64,000 nucleotides of DNA, from contig NZ_QUZH01000028.1 in the NCBI RefSeq assembly GCF_009761675.1, positions 1-64,000 on the forward strand. Reading direction: 5' to 3'. Source of the stretch: Bhargavaea sp. CC-171006 (lineage in GTDB: Bacteria; Bacillota; Bacilli; Bacillales_A; Planococcaceae). The first letter of the stretch is position 1; each line of letters starts with the position of its first letter. The notes under the pieces are model-generated. The model saw only the letters and a program-made list of their open reading frames with translations. It made no database searches and was not told where the DNA came from. The translations under genes and the position numbers were made by a program. Shown one piece after another: positions 44,319-52,155 of this stretch.

Positions 44319-44387
44319 TTACGAAGACATGAGAAACGTCACGGCAATCCCAATCAGCAATCCGGCCAAAACCACCACGCCATACAG
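44319..44387 (-). CDS. Possible 22-residue membrane peptide with CTG start
   Basis: AGGAGG lies exactly six bases before a CTG (44387), which opens a frame encoding YGVVVLAGLLIGIAVTFLM and two Ser. A GTG four codons in is an alternative start but lies 15 bases from the signal. One clean transmembrane helix. The surrounding 420 bases (44201-44620) hold no other gene, so this is the only candidate; it could be chance. Confidence 0.3.
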   Translation of the reverse strand: MYGVVVLAGLLIGIAVTFLMSS

Positions 44388-44620
44388 ACAAAACCTCCTA
44401 ATTGACAAGACGACCGCCCCCTTTTCGTCTTCTATACTATGTATGTCCATCGCCAATTAATGTTTATGAACTGAACACATATGGCTTTTCTGCAAGGTAT
44501 TTGAAACCTTTTCTGAGCATAGTCGTATTAAGGTTGGAAACATTCGGAATTGCTCATCCCATGAAAGCGCATGTTGGGTGAGCATCTGGCATGACTACAG
44601 AAACAGAAGGGGGATTTATT

Positions 44621-45181
44621 TTGTATGACGTCGTAGATCAGCGCAGGGTCATTTCCTTTACCATCGCGATCATACTATTCATCATGGCCTTTCTGGGCCC
44701 CGCTGCCATTCTTCTCCCGCTGAAGACCGGCTTCATCACCCGGGAAGCGGAGGTGATCGGCACGAGCGGCTGGTCGCTGATCACGGGAGGCATCGGATTT
44801 CTCGCCCTCGCCGCTGTTTTCGTCCTTTTTGCCGCAATGGAAGACAAAAAGAAAAAATGGACGATTTCACTTGCCCTATTTGCAGTCGGCGTTGCAGGCA
44901 TTTTGCTGACCGTAAAGGACTACTACTATTACACGCCTGATCACTTTGTGATCAACGGACCGTTCACTTTGACGAGCGAGACGTATGAATGGACAGATTT
45001 CGAGAGTGTCACGGAGAATCTGACCAAGGAAGGCGGCACCCTGTTCGTCGAATCGCTGGAATTCAAGATGAAAGACGGGAAGACCTATCATTTTGAACGA
45101 GGCAGGATGCTTCAGGGGTATCAGCCGATCATCGGTGCCGTTACGGCAAACGGCGGGAAACATATCCGCAATGGGGGTTGA
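44621..45181 (+). CDS. Membrane protein of unknown function
   Basis: 186 residues: three hydrophobic helices in the first 100 residues (FTIAIILFIMAFLGPAAILL; LITGGIGFLALAAVFVLFAA; ISLALFAVGVAGILLTV), then a soluble domain of about 80 residues (GPFTLTSETYEWTDFESVTE) that resembles a bacterial PH-like fold. The TTG at 44621 has AAGGGGG seven bases upstream; an in-frame ATG at 44591 has none. I do not recognise the family. Confidence 0.6.
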   Translation: MYDVVDQRRVISFTIAIILFIMAFLGPAAILLPLKTGFITREAEVIGTSGWSLITGGIGFLALAAVFVLFAAMEDKKKKWTISLALFAVGVAGILLTVKDYYYYTPDHFVINGPFTLTSETYEWTDFESVTENLTKEGGTLFVESLEFKMKDGKTYHFERGRMLQGYQPIIGAVTANGGKHIRNGG

Positions 45182-45194
45182 TATCCGCAAATAA

Positions 45195-45232
45195 AAAAGG
45201 TGATTGGAAGGAGATGCTTCCAATCACCTTTT
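45195..45232. terminator. Bidirectional terminator between membrane protein and lipoprotein genes
   Basis: AAAAGGTGATTGGAAG (45195-45210) pairs perfectly with CTTCCAATCACCTTTT (45217-45232). Confidence 0.92.
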
Positions 45233-45241
45233 GCTATTTCA

Positions 45242-45559
45242 TCAGGAGTTGTTGTTTTCCTCATCGGTCTCGTCCAGCATATCTTCATCGTCCGTCGTGT
45301 CATCGGTATCGGCGTCATTGGTCGAATCATCTTCTTCAGTGTCTGTATCCGTTTCGGTATCGGTTTCGGTATCGTCATTCATATCGGTACCTTCGCCGTC
45401 ATCAGTTCCGCCATCACCGGCCGGTGCTTGTTCCTCTACCGGTTCCTCTTCGTTTACGTCCATGTCGTCATCTTCGTTATCCCCGCCGCCGCATGCTGCG
45501 AGCATGCCTGCAGACAGGAATGCTGCCGCGCTGAGTTTTAGCCATTTGCTGGTTGCCAT
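45242..45559 (-). CDS. Highly acidic lipoprotein
   Basis: 105 residues. A lipoprotein signal peptide ends in LAAC (Cys23), and the mature part is almost entirely Asp, Glu and Thr (DTETDTETDTDTEEDD), with no hydrophobic core. GAGGAGGAG lies seven bases before the ATG. Probably a disordered, negatively charged surface chain; calcium or cell-wall polycation binding is possible but not shown. Confidence 0.75.
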   Translation of the reverse strand: MATSKWLKLSAAAFLSAGMLAACGGGDNEDDDMDVNEEEPVEEQAPAGDGGTDDGEGTDMNDDTETDTETDTDTEEDDSTNDADTDDTTDDEDMLDETDEENNNS

Positions 45560-45663
45560 AGATGTACTCCTCCTCTTGGACTGTGCGTTGACTGTTCATT
45601 CCATCATTACCCGCTTGAATACAGAATAACCATTTTTCAGAAGGTCAATCGCCTCGATCAAAA

Positions 45664-45688
45664 AAGAGCCCCTGGACGGGACTCTTTG
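45664..45688 (-). terminator. Terminator after the YhcX-like gene
   Basis: AAAGAGCCCC pairs with GGGACTCTTT (one mismatch); an A run to the left gives the minus-strand T run. Confidence 0.75.
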
Positions 45689-45693
45689 GTTCA

Positions 45694-47238
45694 TCAGTTT
45701 TTCCGGTACTCGACACGGTAAACGTCGTGTCGGCGGTCTTTCAGCTGTTTGACCGTGCCGTCCTGGCGCTGGCGCCGGAGGATTTCAAGGTCGACATCGC
45801 CGATCAGCGCCATCTCGACATTGGCATTCGTCTCGCCGACGATGCCGTCGCGGGCAAACTCAAAGTCGGAGGGTGCAAAAATCGCCGACTGGGCGTACTG
45901 GATATCCATGTTCTCGGTCTGCGGCAGGTTGCCGACCGTTCCAGAGATGACCGTATATACCTGGTTTTCGACGGCCCGTGCCTGCGCACAATATCTGACG
46001 CGCAGATACCCTTGGCGGTCTTCCGTGTTGAACGGTGTGAAGATGATGTTCGCGCCCATGTCTGTCGCGATGCGTGCCAGTTCGGGAAATTCGATATCGT
46101 AGCAGATCTGGATGGCGATCTTTCCGCAGTCGGTGTCAAATACCCGTACTGCATCGCCTGCCGAAATTCCCCACCATTTCCGCTCGTTTGGCGTGATGTG
46201 GATCTTGTATTGCTTCTCAATCGAGCCGTCACGGCGGAACAGATAAGCAATGTTATAGATCTCATCGTCTTCTTCCTTCACGAAGTGCGATCCGCCGATG
46301 ATGTTGACGTTGTAGCGAACGGCAAGATCGCTGAAAAGTTCAATGTACTGCTCAGTGTAGTCGGTCATCTTCCGGACGGCGATGCTCGGGATCGGCTCGT
46401 CCAGGAACGACATCAGCTGGGTCGTGAAGATCTCCGGGAATACGACAAAGTCAGAATAGGCATCCGATGCGACATCCACGAAATATTCCACCTGGCCTGC
46501 CAGGTCTTCGAAGCTGGAAATCTGGCGCATCTGGTACTGGACCACACAGATTCGGACCGGATAACTGGTCTTGAAGTGACGCTTGGACTGGGGTTTGTAG
46601 TCGATATTGTTCCATTCCATAAGCGTCGCGTACTTGCGCGATGCTGTGTCATCCGGCAGGTAGTCGGGATTGACCCGCATGAGCATGAAGTCATTCAGCA
46701 GTTGGAAAGACAGCACCGGATCGTAGATTTTATGGCGTGAAACGGCATCGACATACTCGCGCGGCGTCATTTCATGCTCGTATTTATAGTAATTCGGGAT
46801 TCTCCCGCCGATGACGATCGATTTCAGGTTCAGCGTGCGTGCCAGGTCCTTGCGCGCTTCATACAGCCGCTGCCCGACGCGCATCCTCCGGTAGTCCGGA
46901 TGGACCATCACTTCGATTCCGTACAGGTTATAGCCGTCCGGATTGTGATTGGTGATGTAACCCTCGTCGGTCACGTCATCCCATGTATGCCGGTCGTCGT
47001 ATTCATCGAAGTTGATGATGAGGCTCGAGCAGGAGCCGATGATTTCTCCGTCGAGCTCTGCCACAAACTGGCCTTCCGGGAAAATGTTCAAATGGCTTTC
47101 AAGATGTTCCCGGTCCCACGGATCCATACCCGGGAAGCATGCATCCTGCATCCTCAGGATCGAATCGATATCGTCATGGGTCATCTCCCGGATGACCATG
47201 CTTTTTTCAAATGAAGACAGATCAAATTGCTCCGACAT
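45694..47238 (-). CDS. yhcX: GNAT acetyltransferase fused to carbon-nitrogen hydrolase (YhcX-like)
   Basis: 514 residues; B. subtilis YhcX is about the same length. An N-terminal GNAT domain (about 14-200; YGIEVMVHPDYRRMRVGQRLY) is joined to a nitrilase-fold domain (about 225-490) with the catalytic triad Glu in VVFPEIF, Lys in YKIHITPNERKWWG and Cys in IQICYDIEFPEL. Likely hydrolyses an amide and acetylates a product or substrate; the real reaction is unknown. Confidence 0.85.
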   Translation of the reverse strand: MSEQFDLSSFEKSMVIREMTHDDIDSILRMQDACFPGMDPWDREHLESHLNIFPEGQFVAELDGEIIGSCSSLIINFDEYDDRHTWDDVTDEGYITNHNPDGYNLYGIEVMVHPDYRRMRVGQRLYEARKDLARTLNLKSIVIGGRIPNYYKYEHEMTPREYVDAVSRHKIYDPVLSFQLLNDFMLMRVNPDYLPDDTASRKYATLMEWNNIDYKPQSKRHFKTSYPVRICVVQYQMRQISSFEDLAGQVEYFVDVASDAYSDFVVFPEIFTTQLMSFLDEPIPSIAVRKMTDYTEQYIELFSDLAVRYNVNIIGGSHFVKEEDDEIYNIAYLFRRDGSIEKQYKIHITPNERKWWGISAGDAVRVFDTDCGKIAIQICYDIEFPELARIATDMGANIIFTPFNTEDRQGYLRVRYCAQARAVENQVYTVISGTVGNLPQTENMDIQYAQSAIFAPSDFEFARDGIVGETNANVEMALIGDVDLEILRRQRQDGTVKQLKDRRHDVYRVEYRKN

Positions 47239-47399
47239 GACAGAGCCCCCTTTTCATTGCATTGAGCCCATTATACGCTGTCAGGGCCAATCAGGAAAAC
47301 TCTATTTCTTTTCCCATGAGCACAAGAAAATAAACGTTTCCGGCACACCGGATGCGCCACCGGATTGTCACTGTTCCGGAGAGCTGCGGGACAAAATCA

Positions 47400-47429
47400 T
47401 TGTCAAGCCCGGAGCACTCGCCCTATAAT
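47400..47429 (+). promoter_or_regulatory. SigA-type promoter for bdbC
   Basis: TTGTCA (47400-47405), 18-base spacer, TATAAT (47424-47429), 33 bases before the start. The upstream stretch 47239-47399 shows nothing else. Confidence 0.7.
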
Positions 47430-47461
47430 CAGAATGAAATCAAAAGTCAGGAGCGCCTTCT

Positions 47462-47887
47462 ATGGAAAAACGCCTTGAAAATATGCTGCTGGCCGTCTGG
47501 ACGGTATCGCTTGTCGCGACGGCCGGATCTCTTTATTTCTCGGAGGTCCGAGGATACATTCCTTGTGAGATGTGCTGGTACCAGAGGATACTGATGTATC
47601 CGATCGTCGTGATTGGTGCCGTCGCCTACTTCAGGAAGGACTTCCGGGCAGCCGCCTATACCCTGGCACTGTCGGTCATCGGCGGTATGATCTCGCTTTA
47701 CCACTACGGGATCCAGAAGCTGCCGGCCCTCCAGGACTCCGCACCGGCCTGCGGCCAGGTCAGCTGCACGGGAGCCTATATCAACTGGTTCGGGTTTGTG
47801 ACAATCCCGTTCCTGGCCCTGATCGCATTCATCATCATCGCCGTCATCAGCTTTCTCATGCTGAAACGGCAAAAGGAGACGAACTAA
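47462..47887 (+). CDS. bdbC: Thiol-disulfide oxidoreductase BdbC (DsbB family)
   Basis: 141-residue membrane protein with four helices. It reoxidises an extracytoplasmic thiol-disulfide partner and passes electrons to quinone. The two redox pairs are Cys35/Cys38 (PCEMCWYQR) and Cys97/Cys102 (ACGQVSC). AGGAG precedes the ATG. The next gene, seven bases on, is a membrane-anchored thioredoxin-like protein and is the likely partner, replacing the usual BdbD. Confidence 0.9.
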   Translation: MEKRLENMLLAVWTVSLVATAGSLYFSEVRGYIPCEMCWYQRILMYPIVVIGAVAYFRKDFRAAAYTLALSVIGGMISLYHYGIQKLPALQDSAPACGQVSCTGAYINWFGFVTIPFLALIAFIIIAVISFLMLKRQKETN

Positions 47888-47893
47888 TTTCTC

Positions 47894-48361
47894 ATGAAAA
47901 AACTGCTTATCATCGGAGGCGCGGTCATCGTCGTTTTCGCAATGATCATCTTCCTCACGAACCAATCCAACAAGTCCAAGCTGGAAAACAGTCCATATGG
48001 GGACAAGAAGCTGGATCAGGCGACAATCGACCAGCTGGATGATGAGAACTACCAGAACATCATCCTCCCTGACGAACTGGAGAAGAAGATTGAGTCCGGC
48101 GAAGCGGTCACTGCTTATTTCTTCAGCCCGACCTGCCAGTACTGCCAGGAGATGACGCCGCGCCTGATGCCCGTCGCCGAGGACATGGACGTCCAGATTG
48201 ACCAGTTTAACCTGCTCGAATACGAGGATGGATTTGTACAATATCAAATCGAAGCCACTCCGACACTGATCCACTTCGAGGACGGAGTGGAAGTCGGCCG
48301 TATGGTCGGTGCCCAGCCGAATGAGAACATCGAATCATTCCTGAACGAATACGCCAAATAA
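47894..48361 (+). CDS. Membrane-anchored thioredoxin-like protein, BdbC partner
   Basis: 155 residues: N-terminal anchor (LLIIGGAVIVVFAMIIFL), then a thioredoxin fold with active site SPTCQYCQ (Cys81, Cys84) and cis-proline region EATPTLIHF. It is shorter than BdbD and lacks its alpha-helical insertion. The Shine-Dalgarno GGAGACG is 14 bases from the ATG, so translation probably depends on ribosomes arriving from bdbC. Confidence 0.82.
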   Translation: MKKLLIIGGAVIVVFAMIIFLTNQSNKSKLENSPYGDKKLDQATIDQLDDENYQNIILPDELEKKIESGEAVTAYFFSPTCQYCQEMTPRLMPVAEDMDVQIDQFNLLEYEDGFVQYQIEATPTLIHFEDGVEVGRMVGAQPNENIESFLNEYAK

Positions 48362-48365
48362 TCCA

Positions 48366-48392
48366 AAGCCGCGCGGCAAGCGCGGCTTTTTT
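48366..48392 (+). terminator. Terminator after the bdbC operon
   Basis: AAGCCGCGC (48366-48374) pairs with GCGCGGCTT (48380-48388), followed by TTTT. Confidence 0.85.
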
Positions 48393-48406
48393 CAAGAGGT
48401 GAACAC

Positions 48407-49255
48407 ATGGAATTCACTTATATGACCGAAGAAGAAGGGCTGCCTGTAGAAAAGCTTCTCAGGGACCGGTGGCGCCTCGGCCGCAAGACGGTGCATGAAC
48501 TGCGGATGGCGGATTCCGTGAAGCTGGCGGACGGCAGTCAGATCCGCTGGAACGAACCGCTCCAAGCCGGAACGGCCCTCTCCATTCGCCTGCCCGAATC
48601 AAAGTCGGACTATATTCCTGAAATCGGTGAGCTGGACGTAGTCCACGAAGACCCTCACTGCCTCATTGTCCATAAGCCGGCATCCCTCGCCGTTCATCCG
48701 AATGAACCGGGCGGCACCGGAACCCTCATGAACCGGGTCATTTCCCGTTTCGGACCTTATGCGGAGCATGTGCACCGTCTTGATAAGGGGACATCCGGAC
48801 TGGTTCTGGTCGCGCGGCACCCGGTGGCTAAGGCCGTGTTCGACCGGATGCTTGAGGAAAAGGCGATCCGGCGCACTTATGTTGCGGAGACGGCGGGACC
48901 ATTCAAGAAACAGAGCGGGACGGTCTCCGCTCCAATCGGACGGGACCGTCATCATGCCACCCGCAGGAGGGTCTCCCCTTCCGGCCAGCACGCGGTCACC
49001 CATTATAAAGTGATCGGCGGGAGTGGCAGCCGTGCCATCATAGAGCTTGAATTGGATACCGGCCGTACCCATCAGATCCGCGTCCATCTGGCCCATCTCG
49101 GCCATCCGATCATCGGAGATGTGCTGTACGGGGGACGTCCTTCACCGGATGGTTCCTACAGGCTGCACGCAGCAAAGCTTTCTTTCCTTCATCCGTTTAC
49201 CGGCGAACTACTGGACGCCGAGGATCCGTTGCGGCCGGAATGGCTTCTATCTTAA
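48407..49255 (+). CDS. RluA-family pseudouridine synthase
   Basis: 282 residues with a catalytic-Asp motif HRLDKGTSGLVL, ARHPVAKAVFDRML and DTGRTHQIRVHLAHLGHPI, all typical of RluA-type enzymes that isomerise uridines in rRNA or tRNA. The N-terminal 75 residues look like a reduced S4-like domain. AAGAGGTG precedes the ATG. B. subtilis YhcT is a possible orthologue given the nearby YhcX-like gene, but target and orthology are not certain. Confidence 0.85.
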   Translation: MEFTYMTEEEGLPVEKLLRDRWRLGRKTVHELRMADSVKLADGSQIRWNEPLQAGTALSIRLPESKSDYIPEIGELDVVHEDPHCLIVHKPASLAVHPNEPGGTGTLMNRVISRFGPYAEHVHRLDKGTSGLVLVARHPVAKAVFDRMLEEKAIRRTYVAETAGPFKKQSGTVSAPIGRDRHHATRRRVSPSGQHAVTHYKVIGGSGSRAIIELELDTGRTHQIRVHLAHLGHPIIGDVLYGGRPSPDGSYRLHAAKLSFLHPFTGELLDAEDPLRPEWLLS

Positions 49256-49258
49256 AAG

Positions 49259-49297
49259 AAAGACAGGGCCGGACATTGCGTCCGTACCCTGTCTTTT
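49259..49297. terminator. Bidirectional terminator between pseudouridine synthase and aldo/keto reductase genes
   Basis: AAAGACAGGG (49259-49268) pairs with CCCTGTCTTT (49287-49296), with an inner CGGAC/GTCCG stem. Confidence 0.9.
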
Positions 49298-49302
49298 CGT
49301 GT

Positions 49303-50133
49303 TCAGAAATCCATTTTATCCGGATCTTTGCCTGTACGCTCGTTTCGGTTAAGCGCATCGAGCTGCTGCATCTCTTCATCCGAAAGAGAGAAGTCGAACA
49401 CATCCGCATTTGAGCGGACCCGCTCCGGACGGACAGATTTCGGGATGACGATGATGTCGTGCTGAAGGTGCCAGCGGATCACTGTCTGGGCAGGCGTCTT
49501 GCCGTGGGCTTCTGCAATACGCCTCACGACCGGCTCTTCGATCAGCTTTCCGCGTGCAAGCGGCGACCATGCCGTCACTGCAATGTCTTCTTCCTGGCAA
49601 AATTCGCGGAGCGGCTCTTGGCTCAGGTACGGATGAAGCTCGATCTGGTTGACCATCGGCTTTACATTGGCAATCGCGAAGACGGCTTCAAGATGATGGC
49701 GATGGTGGTTCGAAACCCCCGGAACACGGATCAGTTTTTCTTCATAGAGGCGTTCGATCGCCCGGTATGTATCCGTGAACTTCCCTTCGACCGGCCAGTG
49801 TGTCAGGTACAGGTCCAGATAGTCCATCTTCAGGTTTTCCAGCGACTTTTCGAACGCACGCAGCGTCTCATCATAACCCTGATCGGTGTTCCAAACCTTT
49901 GATGTGATAAAGATGTCTTCCCGTTTCACCCCGGATGCGCGGATCGCCTCGCCGACCTGAGCTTCGTTGCCGTATAGGGAAGCTGTGTCGATGGCAAGAT
50001 AGCCTGCCTCAAGTGCCGCCGCCATGGCTTCGACCGCCTCGGACGGCTCGGTCATCTTGTACACGCCAAGGCCGAGGCGCGGCATTTCCACACCGTTGGC
50101 AAGCGTCTTCTTCGATTGCAGATTCAGTTCCAT
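49303..50133 (-). CDS. Aldo/keto reductase
   Basis: 276-residue NADPH-dependent carbonyl reductase. The catalytic tetrad is visible: Asp49 and Tyr54 (AIDTASLYGN), Lys79 (ITSKVWN) and His112 (YLTHWPVEG); VIPKSVRPERVRSNADVFDF is the cofactor phosphate loop. It resembles YvgN/YtbE-type enzymes that remove methylglyoxal and other aldehydes. GAAGGAGGG precedes the ATG. Confidence 0.88.
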   Translation of the reverse strand: MELNLQSKKTLANGVEMPRLGLGVYKMTEPSEAVEAMAAALEAGYLAIDTASLYGNEAQVGEAIRASGVKREDIFITSKVWNTDQGYDETLRAFEKSLENLKMDYLDLYLTHWPVEGKFTDTYRAIERLYEEKLIRVPGVSNHHRHHLEAVFAIANVKPMVNQIELHPYLSQEPLREFCQEEDIAVTAWSPLARGKLIEEPVVRRIAEAHGKTPAQTVIRWHLQHDIIVIPKSVRPERVRSNADVFDFSLSDEEMQQLDALNRNERTGKDPDKMDF

Positions 50134-50213
50134 CTCATTCCCTCCTTCTCATTCTCTTTCATTTTATAGGAGCACGAGAATGAAATCGACCCATCTGTTT
50201 TTAAAAGTTTTAG

Positions 50214-50272
50214 TTGAAATCTGTCGATAAAACGAATAATATGGTGGATGGTCCTTTTAATTGTTCGTGTTT
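50214..50272 (+). promoter_or_regulatory. Promoter with two inverted PurBox-like sequences for the purine permease
   Basis: TTGAAA (50214-50219), 17-base spacer, TAATAT (50237-50242). A forward AAACGAATAAT overlaps the -10 (50230-50240) and its inverted partner ATTGTTCGTGTTT (50260-50272; complement ACGAACAAT) lies downstream, 19 bases apart. PurR of Bacillales binds paired inverted boxes of this type. No purine riboswitch fold is visible in the short leader. Confidence 0.6.
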
Positions 50273-50289
50273 TCAAAGGAGGAAAATCA

Positions 50290-51591
50290 ATGTTTCAACT
50301 GAAACAGCATGATACATCCGTCAAAACTGAAGTTCTGGCCGGCATGACAACATTCCTGACAATGGCCTATATCATCATCGTCAACCCGATCATCCTTGCA
50401 GATGCCGGTGTGCCGTTTGACCAGGTGTTCATGGCGACCATCATCGCTTCTGTCATCGGGACACTCTGGATGGCGCTATTCGCCAACTACCCGATCGCCA
50501 TCGCACCCGGCATGGGGCTGAATGCGTACTTTACCTCTGTCATCATCGCCTCAGACGGCGCACTGGACTATACGGCAGCCTTTTCTGCCGTCTTCGTCGC
50601 CGGTATCATCTTCGTTATCTTATCGCTTACGCCGATCCGGGAGAAACTGATCGATGCGATTCCGGAAAACCTGAAGCACGGCATTACTGCCGGAATCGGG
50701 CTCTTCATCGCCTTTATCGGCCTGCGGCTGTCCGGGATTGTCGCCCATCATGAAACCAATCTGGTGAAACTTGGCGACCTGACTTCCCCGCCTGTCCTGC
50801 TTTCACTTTTCGGCCTGATCATCACAGTCATCCTGATGGCGCGCAATGTCTACGGAGCGATCTTCATCGGCATGGCGGTCACAGGTGCCGTCGCTTATCT
50901 GACCGGCCAGCTGCGTTTCATGGACGGTTTCGTAAAAATGCCGCATCTGCCGGAGGGCCTCATTGTCTGGAATCCGATTGATGCATTTGGAGACGTGATC
51001 TCCCATGGCCTTTATGGTGTCGTATTTGCATTCCTCATGGTAACCCTCTTTGATACGACCGGCACGATGCTCGGGGTCGCCCGCCAGGCCGGACTGATCA
51101 AAGACGGCAAGATGCCGAGAATCCGCCCTGCCCTGCTCGCCGATTCGGTCGCAGCTACTTTCGGCGCGATGTTCGGGACGAGCCCGACATCGGCTTATGT
51201 GGAATCCTCTTCTGGCGTCGCCGTGGGCGGACGGACCGGGCTTACAACCTTGACGGTCGGAGTGCTCTTCATCATCGCTTCGTTTTTCGGCCCGCTTGTA
51301 GGTTCGCTGTCCGGGGTTGCGGCGATCACCGCCCCTGCTCTGATCATCGTCGGCAGCCTGATGATCGGCATCGTCAAGGAGATTGAATGGGAATCGTTCG
51401 ACGAGGCCTTCCCTGCATTTCTGATCATCCTCACAATGCCGCTCACTTCAAGCATTGCGACAGGAATCGCTCTCGGGTTCATCTCCTATCCGATCATCAA
51501 GATCGTCAAGGGCAGATGGCGCGATGTCCACCCGCTGCTTTATCTGTTTGCGGTGATGTTCGCTTATCAGCTGCTGTTCCTGCCACATTGA
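50290..51591 (+). CDS. pbuG: NCS2 family purine permease (PbuG/PbuO-like)
   Basis: 433 residues with about 12 to 14 hydrophobic segments. Family motifs: TEVLAGMTTFLTMAYIIIVNP, APGMGLNAYFT, TLFDTTGTMLG and GTSPTSAYVESSSGVAVGGRTGLT. This is the AzgA-type subgroup importing hypoxanthine/guanine (PbuG) or adenine-type bases (PbuO); the sequence does not separate the two. The ATG at 50290 has AAAGGAGG eight bases upstream. Confidence 0.85.
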   Translation: MFQLKQHDTSVKTEVLAGMTTFLTMAYIIIVNPIILADAGVPFDQVFMATIIASVIGTLWMALFANYPIAIAPGMGLNAYFTSVIIASDGALDYTAAFSAVFVAGIIFVILSLTPIREKLIDAIPENLKHGITAGIGLFIAFIGLRLSGIVAHHETNLVKLGDLTSPPVLLSLFGLIITVILMARNVYGAIFIGMAVTGAVAYLTGQLRFMDGFVKMPHLPEGLIVWNPIDAFGDVISHGLYGVVFAFLMVTLFDTTGTMLGVARQAGLIKDGKMPRIRPALLADSVAATFGAMFGTSPTSAYVESSSGVAVGGRTGLTTLTVGVLFIIASFFGPLVGSLSGVAAITAPALIIVGSLMIGIVKEIEWESFDEAFPAFLIILTMPLTSSIATGIALGFISYPIIKIVKGRWRDVHPLLYLFAVMFAYQLLFLPH

Positions 51592-51614
51592 ATTAGGTCT
51601 TTCACTCAGAATCC

Positions 51615-51736
51615 CTCGAATTTCCGCTACGGGCCCTTCGCTTACCGCGGGCCGGCGCCGAGCCCCGCGACTGCGTCTGCGGGTCTCGCCTGCCCGGCTT
51701 TTCCCGTAGGTGTCTCGGGCCCTTCGCTGAAATCCA
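51615..51736 (-). repeat. Structured intergenic repeat, copy 3 (reverse orientation)
   Basis: Read on the minus strand it contains CGGGAAAAGCCGGGC (51706-51692), ACCCGC/GCGGGG local stem, and GGCGCCGGCCCGCGGTAAGC followed by GA (51658-51638), all shared with copy 2. The outer arms, ATTTCAGCGAAGGGCCC (51733-51717) and GGGCCCGTAGCGGAAAT (51634-51618), pair imperfectly (14 of 17). It starts 24 bases after the permease stop. Confidence 0.78.
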
Positions 51737-51811
51737 ATCATAATCATTCATCCGGCGGAGGTACAAGGTGAAATCAATTAAACTGGAGATATTCTTCCGG
51801 AAGAAAAAACA

Positions 51812-51842
51812 AAACGGCAACGGTGCCTGACCGTTGCCGTTT
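51812..51842. terminator. Terminator after the small membrane protein genes
   Basis: AAACGGCAACGGT (51812-51824) pairs perfectly with ACCGTTGCCGTTT (51830-51842); A run to the left. Confidence 0.88.
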
Positions 51843-51848
51843 GTTGCT

Positions 51849-52121
51849 TTATTTTCTATATGCCGCTCCCTGTTGCTTTTTCTTTAGTGTCCGTGCCACA
51901 AATGCCGCAATGACTGCGTAGATGACGAAGACGGCTGCGGTCAGCCATGGGGACAGGGTAAAGAGCAGGTAGAGCTGGACGAGCGCGGCGAGCAATGCGG
52001 TGACGAGCATGGCCAGACCGGCTTTCCTGTTTTTCTGGTAGAGCGATATGAAGATGGCTCCGAAGATGCCGCCCGAGATGAGCGCCAAGCCGAGGAGCAT
52101 CAGTATGAGCAAAGAATCCAT
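51849..52121 (-). CDS. Small membrane protein
   Basis: 90 residues with three hydrophobic helices (LILMLLGLALISGGIFGAIF; AGLAMLVTALLAALVQLYLL; TAAVFVIYAVIAAFVA) and a basic tail. It follows another small membrane protein gene on the same strand (gap 34 bases). Shine-Dalgarno GGGAG is present before the ATG. No family recognised. Confidence 0.65.
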   Translation of the reverse strand: MDSLLILMLLGLALISGGIFGAIFISLYQKNRKAGLAMLVTALLAALVQLYLLFTLSPWLTAAVFVIYAVIAAFVARTLKKKQQGAAYRK

Positions 52122-52155
52122 GCGTGAAATGGTCTCCCTTTTTTATGATCAGCCA

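Noticed and set aside
44260-44460. 66-codon plus-strand frame after the CDF gene
   Set aside because: No ribosome binding site, no hydrophobic or domain pattern, unusual composition; treated as non-coding.
50134-50289. Purine riboswitch upstream of the purine permease
   Set aside because: The transcript leader from the predicted promoter is about 40 bases and shows none of the conserved aptamer loops.
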